From assembly GCA_001767575.1 (NCBI GenBank), contig MELI01000080.1:15117-25555 (forward strand): a DNA stretch of 10,439 nucleotides, given 5' to 3'. Below, piece after piece: positions 1 to 7,228 of this stretch (its first letter is position 1; each line of letters opens with the position of its first letter). The notes below the pieces were generated by a model that saw only the letters and a list, made by a program, of their open reading frames with translations, made no database searches and was not told the origin of the DNA. The position numbers and the translations under genes are program-made. This stretch comes from Candidatus Aquicultor primus (GTDB lineage Bacteria; Actinomycetota; Aquicultoria; Aquicultorales; Aquicultoraceae).

Positions 1-798
1 TTTGACCGTCTCATTGCAAAGCTGGGGTTCTTTCGTTATATCGTTTACTACAAGTGGCTGACCTGTTTCGGCAACCCTACCGCAGACGCCTTCGCCAAGC
101 CTCATTCGCTCAAGCGCCGTGGCAGAGTCTTCATGGATACCGCTGTAGGCGATGAGCCTCAACTCTTCAAGATTTTCGTGCAGCGAGAACACCAGCACGA
201 CTTCGACCTGCATTATGCCCTTGACCATATCAACTGTTGTTTTCATCACTTCTTCGAATTCAAGCGATTTACTCAACATCACTGAGAACGAGTTAATTAC
301 GGCCAGCTGCTTCTCCTGTTCGCGTGAGACCTCGACGGTCGTGTGCAACTCTCTCTGCGTCGATTCGAGTTGCTCTATCGTTTCACCGAGCTGCACCTCT
401 TGCTTCTTATACAAGTCTAGGCCCAGAGGGGCGAGGGTGCCTATCAACGTTATCATGCCCGTTTCCCAAAGCGCAGCCATTTGGTACGGCGTAATAAACA
501 GCGCGCGAGGCACCATAGCGATAAATGCGGCCACCACCGTTAAAAGCCCACCCCGTGAGCCAAAAATAAAACTGCTCAGGATCACTGGTACAAGATAGAG
601 AATGCGGTCTATTGTATGCCTGGTAAGACCCAGCGGTAAGTCCGGTGCAGACATTATCCTAAAGCTTGTCAAATTATCGTAATGATGGAGGGTTATAAGG
701 ATATATATGACAACGACAGACCAAAATTGGGGATTTTTTAAGAAACGTTGTTCATGCGTACTCTTTTGCTTATAGACTCTTGGTTTCTTTTTCATCAT
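1..798 (-). CDS. Membrane-anchored GAF-domain sensor, probably a histidine kinase (partial, C-terminus beyond left edge)
   Basis: 266 codons are visible and the gene runs off the left edge. Translated from the ATG at 798, the protein begins MMKKKPRVYKQ. It has a basic N-terminus, hydrophobic membrane stretches at about residues 25-37, 66-79, 82-101 and 108-128, a charged helical/coiled-coil linker at about 130-168, and the start of a GAF domain from about 178, including the typical GEGVCGRVAETGQPLVVND stretch. GAF domains bind small ligands or take part in signalling. The kinase or other output domain is outside the window. It lies 12 bp downstream of a NarL-type response regulator in the same direction, so a cognate histidine kinase is the likeliest identity (inference); a diguanylate cyclase or phosphatase output is not excluded. 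The start is uncertain: adjacent ATGs at 798 and 795 have a poor Shine-Dalgarno. A later ATG at 654 would remove the first membrane segment. Confidence 0.75.
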   Translation of the reverse strand, partial: MMKKKPRVYKQKSTHEQRFLKNPQFWSVVVIYILITLHHYDNLTSFRIMSAPDLPLGLTRHTIDRILYLVPVILSSFIFGSRGGLLTVVAAFIAMVPRALFITPYQMAALWETGMITLIGTLAPLGLDLYKKQEVQLGETIEQLESTQRELHTTVEVSREQEKQLAVINSFSVMLSKSLEFEEVMKTTVDMVKGIMQVEVVLVFSLHENLEELRLIAYSGIHEDSATALERMRLGEGVCGRVAETGQPLVVNDITKEPQLCNETVK

Positions 799-810
799 AG
801 AACGCCCGGT

Positions 811-1479
811 TTAATCCAAGCAAATCCAGCCTTTCTTAAGGGCGAGAATCACAGCTTCGGTTCGCGAGCTGACATTGAGTTTCTCGAAGATATGCCCGAG
901 ATGCGCTTCCACGGTGCGGATACTGACACCCAGTTTATCCGCGATTTCCTTGTTCGTCTTACCCCTTGCCGCAAGTTCTAGTGCCTCTATCTCCCGGTCG
1001 GTGAATAGACCGTAATACTGAGCGCCCTGGTTTTTACCGGTGTTTCTAAATCTCTCCATGACCTTGTGCACAACGGTGGGATGAAGCACCGAATCGCCCT
1101 TGCTTACACGGCGTATGCTGTCGATAAGCTCTTTTCCGCTGATGTCTTTAAGTAAGTAGCCGGCCGCGCCCGCCTCTAGAAGCGAGAAGATATACTGGTC
1201 GGCATCGTATGCGGTAAGGATGAGTATTGGTATATTGATATTCTTCTCTTTGATTCTCTTGGTCGCCTCTATCCCGTTTACCTTGGGCATGGAGACGTCG
1301 GCGACGATGATATCCGGCTGCAACTCTTCGGCAAGCGCCACCATCTGCTCACCGTCGCCAGCCTCACCGACTACTTCCAGATCAGGGTCTTTCTCCAGAT
1401 ATTCGCGCAGGCTCTCTCTGACCAGCACGTGGTCCTCGGCCAGTAATATTCTTATTGTTCTTGTTTTTTCCTTTATCAT
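811..1479 (-). CDS. NarL/FixJ-family two-component response regulator
   Basis: 222 aa, normal length for the family. The N-terminal receiver domain (about 10-128) has the acidic pair E15/D16, phospho-acceptor D61 in the VADVSMP motif, the switch Thr T89 and the conserved K111. A short linker leads to a LuxR-type helix-turn-helix at about 157-220, with the motif LFTDREIEALELAARGKTNK and then EIADKLGVSIRTVEAH. It should be a DNA-binding transcription factor activated by phosphorylation. The start at 1479 is supported by AGAGGG about 5 nt upstream and by a promoter whose -10 box is 29 nt upstream. It is followed after 12 bp by the membrane GAF sensor, probably its partner. Its N-terminus closely resembles the second regulator starting at 10375. 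Targets are unknown; the adjacent Hyf-like operon is a reasonable candidate. Confidence 0.95.
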   Translation of the reverse strand: MIKEKTRTIRILLAEDHVLVRESLREYLEKDPDLEVVGEAGDGEQMVALAEELQPDIIVADVSMPKVNGIEATKRIKEKNINIPILILTAYDADQYIFSLLEAGAAGYLLKDISGKELIDSIRRVSKGDSVLHPTVVHKVMERFRNTGKNQGAQYYGLFTDREIEALELAARGKTNKEIADKLGVSIRTVEAHLGHIFEKLNVSSRTEAVILALKKGWICLD

Positions 1480-1508
1480 TATTTCCCTCTGCTTCCCAAG
1501 ATACCTAT

Positions 1509-1537
1509 ATTATACTACTGTTTTCAGGACAGTTTAA
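1509..1537 (-). promoter_or_regulatory. Predicted sigma70-type promoter of the response regulator/sensor operon, with an operator-like dyad
   Basis: Read on the minus strand there is a perfect TATAAT (1514-1509) preceded, at exactly 17 bp, by TTAAAC (1537-1532), a 3/6 match to TTGACA. The spacer is almost filled by the inverted repeat ACTGT-CCTGAAA-ACAGT (1533-1517), which overlaps the -35 end. A protein bound there would block RNA polymerase, so repression or autoregulation is possible (inference). The predicted transcript start is about 22 nt before the ATG at 1479. Confidence 0.55.
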
Positions 1538-1770
1538 AGTCGCGATTTGCCCATAGTACTCTTAGCGTTATGCGCACCGTCACTGTGGTGCTACGCTCTG
1601 CTGCGATACGTGCCGACACGTAGCGTACAACTCCACCTTCAGTCGCCGCCGCATCTCTTAAGTATCTGGCAACAGCGTGAGGCTGGCGCAGCACAAGCGG
1701 GCAACTCAAAGACATAGCGGCAAGAAGCCTTCTTTTAAAGCTTGAGGCGCGCAACCTTATAATACCGGGT
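1538..1770. other. Intergenic region without a convincing gene; hairpin-forming sequence
   Basis: This 233-bp stretch lies between the end of the Hyf-like operon (stop at 1771) and the promoter of the regulator gene. It contains a short dyad, TACGTG-CCGA-CACGTA (1607-1622), inside a wider pair TACGCT (1592-1597)/AGCGTA (1622-1627). A second dyad, AAGAAG-C-CTTCTT, lies at 1722-1734. Either could contribute to transcript ending for the operon, but neither is followed by a clear T-run on the minus strand. A 76-codon minus-strand frame (1754-1524) crosses it, but has low-complexity, Arg/Ala/Val-rich composition, no clear ribosome site and overlaps the promoter. I see no RNA gene. Confidence 0.4.
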
Positions 1771-2544
1771 TTAGCCGCGTAACTTTATAATGTTCTTTAA
1801 GATTGCCTGAGGGCTAGGCGGACAACCCGGTATATAGAGATCGATGCCTACGAATTGATCCACTCCCGCCCCAGCTACCGATGTGTTGCCGAACAATCCC
1901 CCAGAGCAAGCGCATGATCCCACCGCAACGATGAGTTTCGGCGTAGGCGTCGCCGCATCGGTTTTTCTAAGGGCGAGCTCCATCTGTCGAGTGACCGGCC
2001 CCGTAACAAAAAGCGCGTCGGCATGGCGCGGTGATGCGACGATGTGGATACCGAGTCGCTCGGCATCGTAGATGGGGTTGCCCGTAGCCGCGATTTCGAG
2101 CTCGCAGGCATTGCAACTGCCGCAATCGACCTCGCGCACATGCATGGATTTTGCGAATATCTTGATAGCTCTGCTTTTACCCTTAGGTTGATGGTCCTCC
2201 TTCTCTGCGGTATCCGACCCACGCCCGCCGGCAACGTAAGTGCGACTGAGGTCATCCCTGGAGGTAGCGGCATAAATACTGGGCAACGCGACCAGGGCTT
2301 TCGATGGACAATTGTCTATACAGACACGACAAGCGATGCACGAGCCGTAGTTAAATTCCAACTCCCCGCTCTGGTCCTTCGCAATCGCTCCGGTTGGACA
2401 AATGTCTCGACAGTGCGCGCAATCAGCACAGCAGGCTCCAATCAACCCGGGCATCCACTGAGCCATCGTTGGTTCCTGTAGCGTATCTAAGTTCTTTATC
2501 GTTGGTTTCGGCGAACAGATTCGCCTATACTTCAGCACTGGCAT
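1771..2544 (-). CDS. hyfI: Fused HyfH-type ferredoxin and HyfI/HycG/NuoB-type small subunit of the Hyf-like (Ehr) complex
   Basis: 257 aa combining two subunits usually encoded separately. Residues about 30-90 form a 2x[4Fe-4S] ferredoxin module: C39-x2-C42-x2-C45-x3-C49-P and C69-x2-C72-x2-C75-x3-C79-P. After a hydrophilic linker (about 90-130) comes the small subunit, with VDCGSCNACELE (C144 and C147), VGSCACSGG (C211) and IPGCPPSP (C241). These are the four expected ligands of the cluster next to the active site, as in HycG. The CGSCNAC form is typical of group 4 hydrogenases rather than the CC pair of NuoB. It should sit on the cytoplasmic arm and pass electrons between a soluble partner and the large subunit. 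The gene is 8 bp after the large-subunit gene, with AGAGG close to the ATG. An internal ATG at residue 27 has a better-spaced AGGA, so the first 26 residues are less certain. No HyfA-type second ferredoxin is present. Confidence 0.92.
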   Translation of the reverse strand: MPVLKYRRICSPKPTIKNLDTLQEPTMAQWMPGLIGACCADCAHCRDICPTGAIAKDQSGELEFNYGSCIACRVCIDNCPSKALVALPSIYAATSRDDLSRTYVAGGRGSDTAEKEDHQPKGKSRAIKIFAKSMHVREVDCGSCNACELEIAATGNPIYDAERLGIHIVASPRHADALFVTGPVTRQMELALRKTDAATPTPKLIVAVGSCACSGGLFGNTSVAGAGVDQFVGIDLYIPGCPPSPQAILKNIIKLRG

Positions 2545-2552
2545 AACCTCTC

Positions 2553-4139
2553 TTAAAGATCGTTTCCGGCATATGATAGGTTAAAACTCTTATTAACCAG
2601 AGGGAAATCAGGCACGATATCGCCCTCCAGCGCGTATGGCAAAGCGGGCCAGTTATTAAAAGACGGCGTCCTCCAGCGACAGTTGACTATCCGTCCATCG
2701 TCTCCAATTTCAACCCAACAAAGGGTTAACCCTCTTGGCGCCTCAGCCCAACCCAAACCATGCCCACTCGAAGGCAGCGATGTATCTTTTGCGCAAATAT
2801 CACCGCTTTGAATATCGCAGAGCGCATCTTCTATGATCTGAAGAGACCGCTCGATCTCATCAAATTTTATCCTGACACGCGCCGCGACGTCACCATCGTT
2901 GCGAACGGCGATTTCCAGCGGGTAAAGTTCATAGAATCCATATGGATAATCAATCCTTGCATCCGTTGGTATGCCGCTGGCCCTCGCAACCGGGCCCACC
3001 ACTGCCAGATCGACGGCGTTACTCTTACTTAACGCCCCGGTTCGTTCAAAACGATCAAGAACCGAGCTACGATCGAATATGGATGATTTAAGCTCGTTCA
3101 AAGCATTCCTGGAGGCGTCCGCAAAATCCAATAGCCCCCGGGATGCTCCATTATCAATATCCCGACGGAGACCCCCGTGCACGATTACGCCGCGCAAAAA
3201 GCGGCTACCAGATACGGTCTCGTTGATGGCCATGACTCTTTCCCGCAAGATCGCGGCTTTTGCCGCCCCGGCGGAGAACGCCACATCCGTTGCGGCCCCG
3301 GCTATGTCGGCTAGGTGACAATGGATGCGCTCAAGTTCTTGGAGCACTGCCCTCAGGCGCTTTGCCCTCTCAGGTATATCAATCCCGGCAATTCTCTCAA
3401 CGGCCTGGCAATAGGCAACTGCATTTGCGACCGTCTCATCCCCCGAGATGCGCTCAGCCGCAAGCACTCCCCCAAGAAGAGATTTCCCTTGCAGATACCT
3501 CTCGACCCCACGATATTTATAAAACAAGCGGAGCTCAAGGTAGAGTATCTTCTCACCGATCGAGCTGAAGCGAAAATGGCCCGGCTCGATAATGCCGGCA
3601 TGAACCGGTCCGACAGGTATCTCAAAGATCCCTTCACCTTCAATGCGCTGGAACATATACTCGCCCGCAACCCTCGGCACCGGTCGCGAGGCATCGAAAT
3701 CGTAATTGAGCGGAGAGAGCCCATCGGGCCAGTCCTCATGAAGGACCAGACGCCTCGGGTCGGGATGGTCCACAGGTATAAGCCCATGCATATCGGCAAT
3801 CTTTCTCTCATGCCAATTTGCCGATGGTAGGATCGGGGTAAGCGATGGAAATTCTAAAGAGCCCGTTGGGACCTCACTTCTTACGTGCAGAAAGCAATGG
3901 CGCGCCGAGATACCGAAAACATGGTGTAGCGAAAACCCATCACTCCCAGGACGCTCGTCTACCGCGAACACAAACTGCAATGAACCACCAAGTCTGTCTA
4001 TAACACCAGATGCTATCTGACGAAGGGATGGTAGATCGATATCTACAAGCACTTCCTGTGCCGCCACGGCATCTTCTTTAAGGCCATCGATCATATCCAG
4101 TATGTCTTTAATGCTGTTGCCGTTCGTAACTAGTGCCAT
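2553..4139 (-). CDS. hyfG: HyfG/HycE-type large subunit (NuoC-NuoD fusion) lacking all [NiFe]-ligand cysteines
   Basis: 528 aa. Residues about 1-140 are NuoC-like, ending in WHERKIADMHGLIPVDHPD and a RRLVLHEDW tail. From about 155 the protein is NuoD/hydrogenase-large-subunit-like, with GPVHAGIIEPGHFRF (177-191), LFYKYRGVER (205-214) and INETVSGSRFL (305-315). The C-terminus RTPSFNNWPAL...DFPL is typical of HycE/HyfG. In true hydrogenases the first motif is RxCGxC; here R230 is followed by ISGDE, so the Cys positions are S232 and E235. The second motif, DPCxxC near the C-terminus, is NLSYAG, so the Cys positions are S522 and G525. No [NiFe] site can form as in known enzymes, which is the mark of Ehr-type complexes. 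I chose the ATG at 4139: GGAGGGG lies 6 nt upstream and the start follows the hyfF stop by 1 bp. An open frame extends back to 4202 but overlaps hyfF. Confidence 0.93.
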   Translation of the reverse strand: MALVTNGNSIKDILDMIDGLKEDAVAAQEVLVDIDLPSLRQIASGVIDRLGGSLQFVFAVDERPGSDGFSLHHVFGISARHCFLHVRSEVPTGSLEFPSLTPILPSANWHERKIADMHGLIPVDHPDPRRLVLHEDWPDGLSPLNYDFDASRPVPRVAGEYMFQRIEGEGIFEIPVGPVHAGIIEPGHFRFSSIGEKILYLELRLFYKYRGVERYLQGKSLLGGVLAAERISGDETVANAVAYCQAVERIAGIDIPERAKRLRAVLQELERIHCHLADIAGAATDVAFSAGAAKAAILRERVMAINETVSGSRFLRGVIVHGGLRRDIDNGASRGLLDFADASRNALNELKSSIFDRSSVLDRFERTGALSKSNAVDLAVVGPVARASGIPTDARIDYPYGFYELYPLEIAVRNDGDVAARVRIKFDEIERSLQIIEDALCDIQSGDICAKDTSLPSSGHGLGWAEAPRGLTLCWVEIGDDGRIVNCRWRTPSFNNWPALPYALEGDIVPDFPLVNKSFNLSYAGNDL

Positions 4140-4140
4140 A

Positions 4141-5613
4141 TTAAACCCCTCCGAGGGACTGGGTAATATTATTAAGCAGGGCATGAAGCCACGCCGGGAC
4201 ATAGAGACCGACCACCAGCATCACACCCATGCCGATTGCAAAAATTGCTATCGGCAGACGGTAGTGGCTTTGCAGAACCGGTTGGCGTGTGCGCGGACCA
4301 AAAGACATGCGACTGAGATAGTAGGTAAGACCCCCAAAGGCCGTTATTATCGGCATGAGAGCGATTAAGCTTACTACGTGCTTGCCCGAGGTAAATCCAC
4401 CGCTTAAGATGATGATTTCGCTCGCGAAAAGGCCGAACGGGGGCGATCCCGCAATCGCAAGAATGCCGATGATAAAGAACGTTCCGGTCACGGGAGAGAC
4501 ATCTATGAGTCCCCGGACACGCCCGATCTGTTTTGATCTGAAAATATAGTTGATGCGCCCGGCAATAAAGAAAAGTGTTGATTTGCTTATCGCATGGTTT
4601 ATGAGATGAAAGACCGCACCGTAGAGGGCAAGCTTGCTGCCAAGCCCCAGCGCAAAAATAACGATGCCGATGTGCTCTATACTTGAATATGCGAGCAGCC
4701 GCTTATAATCCTTTTGCATCAGGATAAAGAGTGAGGCTGTTATGATACTTATAAGACCGAATACAATGAGCAAGGTCCCCGGGTAGGTTTTGCCGATCAC
4801 CCCGGTGACAAGCGCATTGTAGCGAATTATCCCGTATACGGCGCAGCTTAAAAGCACGCCCGAGAGAAGACCGCTTACGGGAGCCGGCGCCTGGCTGTGG
4901 GCGTCGGGAAGCCAAGTATGCATCGGCACCAACCCGGCCTTCGTGCCAAAACCGATTAAAACAAAAATAAAGGCGAGGCGCATTGTCGCCGGATTTAGCC
5001 TTGACGCCTCCCTCATTAACGCCGACCAATCAAGGGTGCCGCCATCAGCGATTACAACGCCAACCGAGGAGTAATAGGTAAGAATGGTCCCAAACAGTGC
5101 GAGGCCGATGCCGGCCGAACAAATAATCACATACTTCCAGGCCGCTTCCAGTGAGGCCCGGTTTCGATAAAACGATACCAGTAAGGCGGAAGCCAGGGTC
5201 GTCAATTCCATGGCAACCCAAAACATGCCCAGGTTGCCGGTGATAACCGAAAGAAGCATGGCAAAAATAAATACATGCAAAAAGCCGTAATACCAGCGGA
5301 TACGCTCTGCCCCGAGGTGCCCGCGCTCGACATCCTCCCTTATATAGCTGAGCGAGAAAAAGACCGCCCCGGCGCCTATCGATGTTATAAGAACCACCAT
5401 CAACATACTTAAATTATCTATGAATATGTATCCGTCTAACCCCGTTATTGTGCCACCGGATGATACAAAATAGGCAACTGAGATCCCTGCGGCAAGGGTC
5501 ACCAGAGACCCGGCCGCCCCGATCTTCTCGACGAAGGAAGGCTTGCGGGTCAACATGCAAAATAGAGCTGATAGTAGCGGCACCACTAGCAATGATGCTA
5601 CCAGATATAACAT
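4141..5613 (-). CDS. hyfF: HyfF-type proton-antiporter-like membrane subunit (NuoN/NuoL/MrpD family)
   Basis: 490 aa, very hydrophobic, about 14 predicted membrane helices as in the family. It has the residues used for ion movement: E136 in the WVAMELTTL helix, K225 in GFGTKAGLVPMHTWLP, then DAHSQAPAPVSG, plus K304 (QKDYKRLLAYSS) and K344 (HLINHAISKSTLFF). In complex I relatives these form the chain of charged residues that carries H+ or Na+ across the membrane. I chose the ATG at 5613 because AAGGGG and AGGA lie just upstream and it follows the hyfE stop by 2 bp. A longer frame to 5691 would overlap hyfE by 76 bp and add a hydrophilic, unrelated N-terminus. It is followed after 1 bp by hyfG, so translation of the two is probably coupled. 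Intact pumping residues beside a large subunit without a metal site suggest a working ion pump driven by another reaction (inference). Confidence 0.93.
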   Translation of the reverse strand: MLYLVASLLVVPLLSALFCMLTRKPSFVEKIGAAGSLVTLAAGISVAYFVSSGGTITGLDGYIFIDNLSMLMVVLITSIGAGAVFFSLSYIREDVERGHLGAERIRWYYGFLHVFIFAMLLSVITGNLGMFWVAMELTTLASALLVSFYRNRASLEAAWKYVIICSAGIGLALFGTILTYYSSVGVVIADGGTLDWSALMREASRLNPATMRLAFIFVLIGFGTKAGLVPMHTWLPDAHSQAPAPVSGLLSGVLLSCAVYGIIRYNALVTGVIGKTYPGTLLIVFGLISIITASLFILMQKDYKRLLAYSSIEHIGIVIFALGLGSKLALYGAVFHLINHAISKSTLFFIAGRINYIFRSKQIGRVRGLIDVSPVTGTFFIIGILAIAGSPPFGLFASEIIILSGGFTSGKHVVSLIALMPIITAFGGLTYYLSRMSFGPRTRQPVLQSHYRLPIAIFAIGMGVMLVVGLYVPAWLHALLNNITQSLGGV

Positions 5614-5615
5614 TC

Positions 5616-6272
5616 CTAACCCCTTAGTTGATTTAGATGCGCTGTGTTGGTCGATTTTAGCGAGAAATGCATGCGTTTCAGGTAAACCCAAAGTAGTAAA
5701 CCGCTGATTAAGATATCAAAAAATATGCCTATCTCCACGAAAAACGGCATACCGTTCGTCAAGATAAGGCCGGCAAGAAAAAGACCGTTCTCCATTGTGA
5801 GCAACCCGATGACCTGCATAACCGCATCCTTTCGAATTACCATTAAGAGCATGCCGATAAGCGATACGGCTACCGCAACTGTGAGAACATCGTCAAACGG
5901 GGTCGTCCCAAGTGCTAATGAGCGAGCAACCTGTGATGCAAGTATCGTCAAGCCCACGGCAATGATAAACGAGGTCGGGGCGTTTACCAAAAGACCCGTC
6001 TCCCTCTTTACCCGCATGGCGCTCACCAGCTTTATCATTATGTACGGGATTATAACCACCTTAATGGCAACCGTGGCGATCGCAGCTATGTATATGTGCA
6101 CATTGCCCTGACCATAGCCGACAATCCCGGTCACCGATGCAAGTAACAGGGAATGAACAGCATACGCATTTAATCCATGGCTAAGACGTCGCAATCCGAG
6201 CATAAGAAGGGTCAACCCAAGTATCAAAACCGAAAGCACATTAATTATTTGTGGTCCAAGAGAATAGCCCAC
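5616..6272 (-). CDS. hyfE: HyfE-type membrane subunit (NuoK-related)
   Basis: 218 aa, the usual size for HyfE, with about six to seven hydrophobic helices. The N-terminal half is antiporter-accessory-like and the C-terminal half carries the NuoK-like helix with E161 in TMENGLFLAGLI. E180 follows in FFVEIGIFFDILISG, and both acidic residues are typical of HyfE and candidates for the ion path. The gene begins with GTG at 6272, supported by GGGGAAGGGG about 7 nt upstream and a 4-bp gap after the hyfC stop. The C-terminal tail (about 200-218) is polar. It lies between hyfC and hyfF, the same order as in E. coli hyf apart from the missing hyfD. It should sit in the membrane arm between the NuoH-like anchor and the antiporter-like subunits. 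Confidence 0.9.
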   Translation of the reverse strand: MGYSLGPQIINVLSVLILGLTLLMLGLRRLSHGLNAYAVHSLLLASVTGIVGYGQGNVHIYIAAIATVAIKVVIIPYIMIKLVSAMRVKRETGLLVNAPTSFIIAVGLTILASQVARSLALGTTPFDDVLTVAVAVSLIGMLLMVIRKDAVMQVIGLLTMENGLFLAGLILTNGMPFFVEIGIFFDILISGLLLWVYLKRMHFSLKSTNTAHLNQLRG

Positions 6273-6276
6273 AGAA

Positions 6277-7227
6277 TTACCCCTTCCCCGTAATTCGCAA
6301 TATTAAGGCGAGCATTGCCAAGGCAAAAGAACCGCCAATAAGTTCCGGGACTCTGAATAGCCTGAGCTTTGCTGTTGATGATTCCACAACGGCAATAATG
6401 CTTGCTAATACGGTAACCTTGATAACGATCGCGGCGATACCGCTGAGCATAAATACCCAGGTAATTTCCCTGGCGATCCCCCATGGAAGAAAGACGTTGG
6501 CGATGAGCGTGAGCAAAAGCATCAGCTTAATTGAGCTTGCCCACTCTATAAGTGCCAAATCTCTCCCGGTATACTCGAGCACCATTGCCTCGTGTACCAT
6601 TGTAAGTTCAAGGTGTGTAGCCGGGTTATCAACAGGCACCCGCCCCGTCTCGGCTATAACCACAATCAATAGAGCTAGAAGTATTAACAGGTAGGATGGC
6701 TGCATATATCCACTCGTAAGCGATGAGCTTATGATCTCGCTTAGATTGGTTGAGCCTGCGGTAATTGCAAGAACAAACAGGGCGGTTATTATGACGGGCT
6801 CTGCGAGTGATGATATCATCATCTCGCGGCTACTGCCCATCCCGCCGAACGAGCTTGCGGTATCCAATCCCGCCAAAGCGGTGAAAAAGCGGGCTAATCC
6901 GAGAAGGTAGATAACGGCGATTACATCACCTACTCTTCCGATTGGAGGCAAAACCGTAAACGCCGGGATGATTGCGGCGGCAAGCAGCGTAGCGGAAAAG
7001 ACCACGTAGGGCGTGGCCCGAAATATCCACGATGCATGCTCTGAGATAACGGCATCTTTTTTCAATAGCTTCCAGAGGTCATAGTAGCCCTGCAACAATC
7101 CTGGCCCGCGCCTGCACTGGAAATGCGCCTTGATCTTCTTTATTAAGTTCACCATCAGCGGAGATACCAGAAGTACGAGCACTACGTGCCCGATCCCAAT
7201 GATTGCCCGCTGCAATAGCGCTTCCAT
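6277..7227 (-). CDS. hyfC: HyfC/HycD-type membrane subunit (NuoH family)
   Basis: 316 aa, full length, about eight membrane helices. Family motifs are clear: QCRRGPGLLQGYYDLWKLLK (37-56) at the first cytoplasmic loop, GGMGSSREMMISSLAEP (128-144), and AETGRVPVDNPATHLELTM (192-210) followed by VHEAMVLEYTGRDLA. These charged loops contact the hydrophilic arm near the quinone or [NiFe] site in complex I and hydrogenases and link redox change to ion movement. The ATG at 7227 comes 1 bp after the hyfB stop, with GAGGGGG overlapping that stop codon as the ribosome site. All conserved loop motifs are kept although the partner large subunit has lost its metal ligands. That argues that this is a working, repurposed complex rather than a decaying hydrogenase (inference). 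Confidence 0.95.
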   Translation of the reverse strand: MEALLQRAIIGIGHVVLVLLVSPLMVNLIKKIKAHFQCRRGPGLLQGYYDLWKLLKKDAVISEHASWIFRATPYVVFSATLLAAAIIPAFTVLPPIGRVGDVIAVIYLLGLARFFTALAGLDTASSFGGMGSSREMMISSLAEPVIITALFVLAITAGSTNLSEIISSSLTSGYMQPSYLLILLALLIVVIAETGRVPVDNPATHLELTMVHEAMVLEYTGRDLALIEWASSIKLMLLLTLIANVFLPWGIAREITWVFMLSGIAAIVIKVTVLASIIAVVESSTAKLRLFRVPELIGGSFALAMLALILRITGKG

Positions 7228-7228
7228 G

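Noticed and set aside
152..598. Plus-strand 148-codon frame, Ser/Thr/Cys-rich
   Set aside because: It is antisense to the membrane GAF sensor, whose minus-strand reading has clear domain structure.
1524..1754. 76-codon minus-strand reading frame as a small gene
   Set aside because: It has low-complexity Arg/Ala/Val-rich composition, no good ribosome site and no recognisable motif, and it runs through the promoter and dyad of the next operon.
1755..1767. TTATAATACC shared with 9307-9298 (minus strand) as a repeat element
   Set aside because: It is only 10 bp, AT-rich and -10-like. The flanks do not match, so it is probably chance.
3315..3830. Plus-strand 171-codon frame within the large-subunit gene
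   Set aside because: It is antisense to strongly conserved NuoCD motifs and has no recognisable domain.
2553..4139. Calling the operon a genuine [NiFe] hydrogenase-4 / formate hydrogenlyase
   Set aside because: Both cysteine pairs that bind [NiFe] are replaced (S232, E235, S522, G525), and no maturation or nickel genes are seen.
4140..4202. N-terminal extension of the large subunit to 4202
   Set aside because: It would overlap hyfF by over 60 bp and add unrelated residues. The ATG at 4139 has an ideal ribosome site and sits 1 bp after the hyfF stop.
5614..5691. N-terminal extension of HyfF to 5691
   Set aside because: The extra 26 residues are hydrophilic, overlap hyfE and are not family-like. 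The ATG at 5613 has a good ribosome site.
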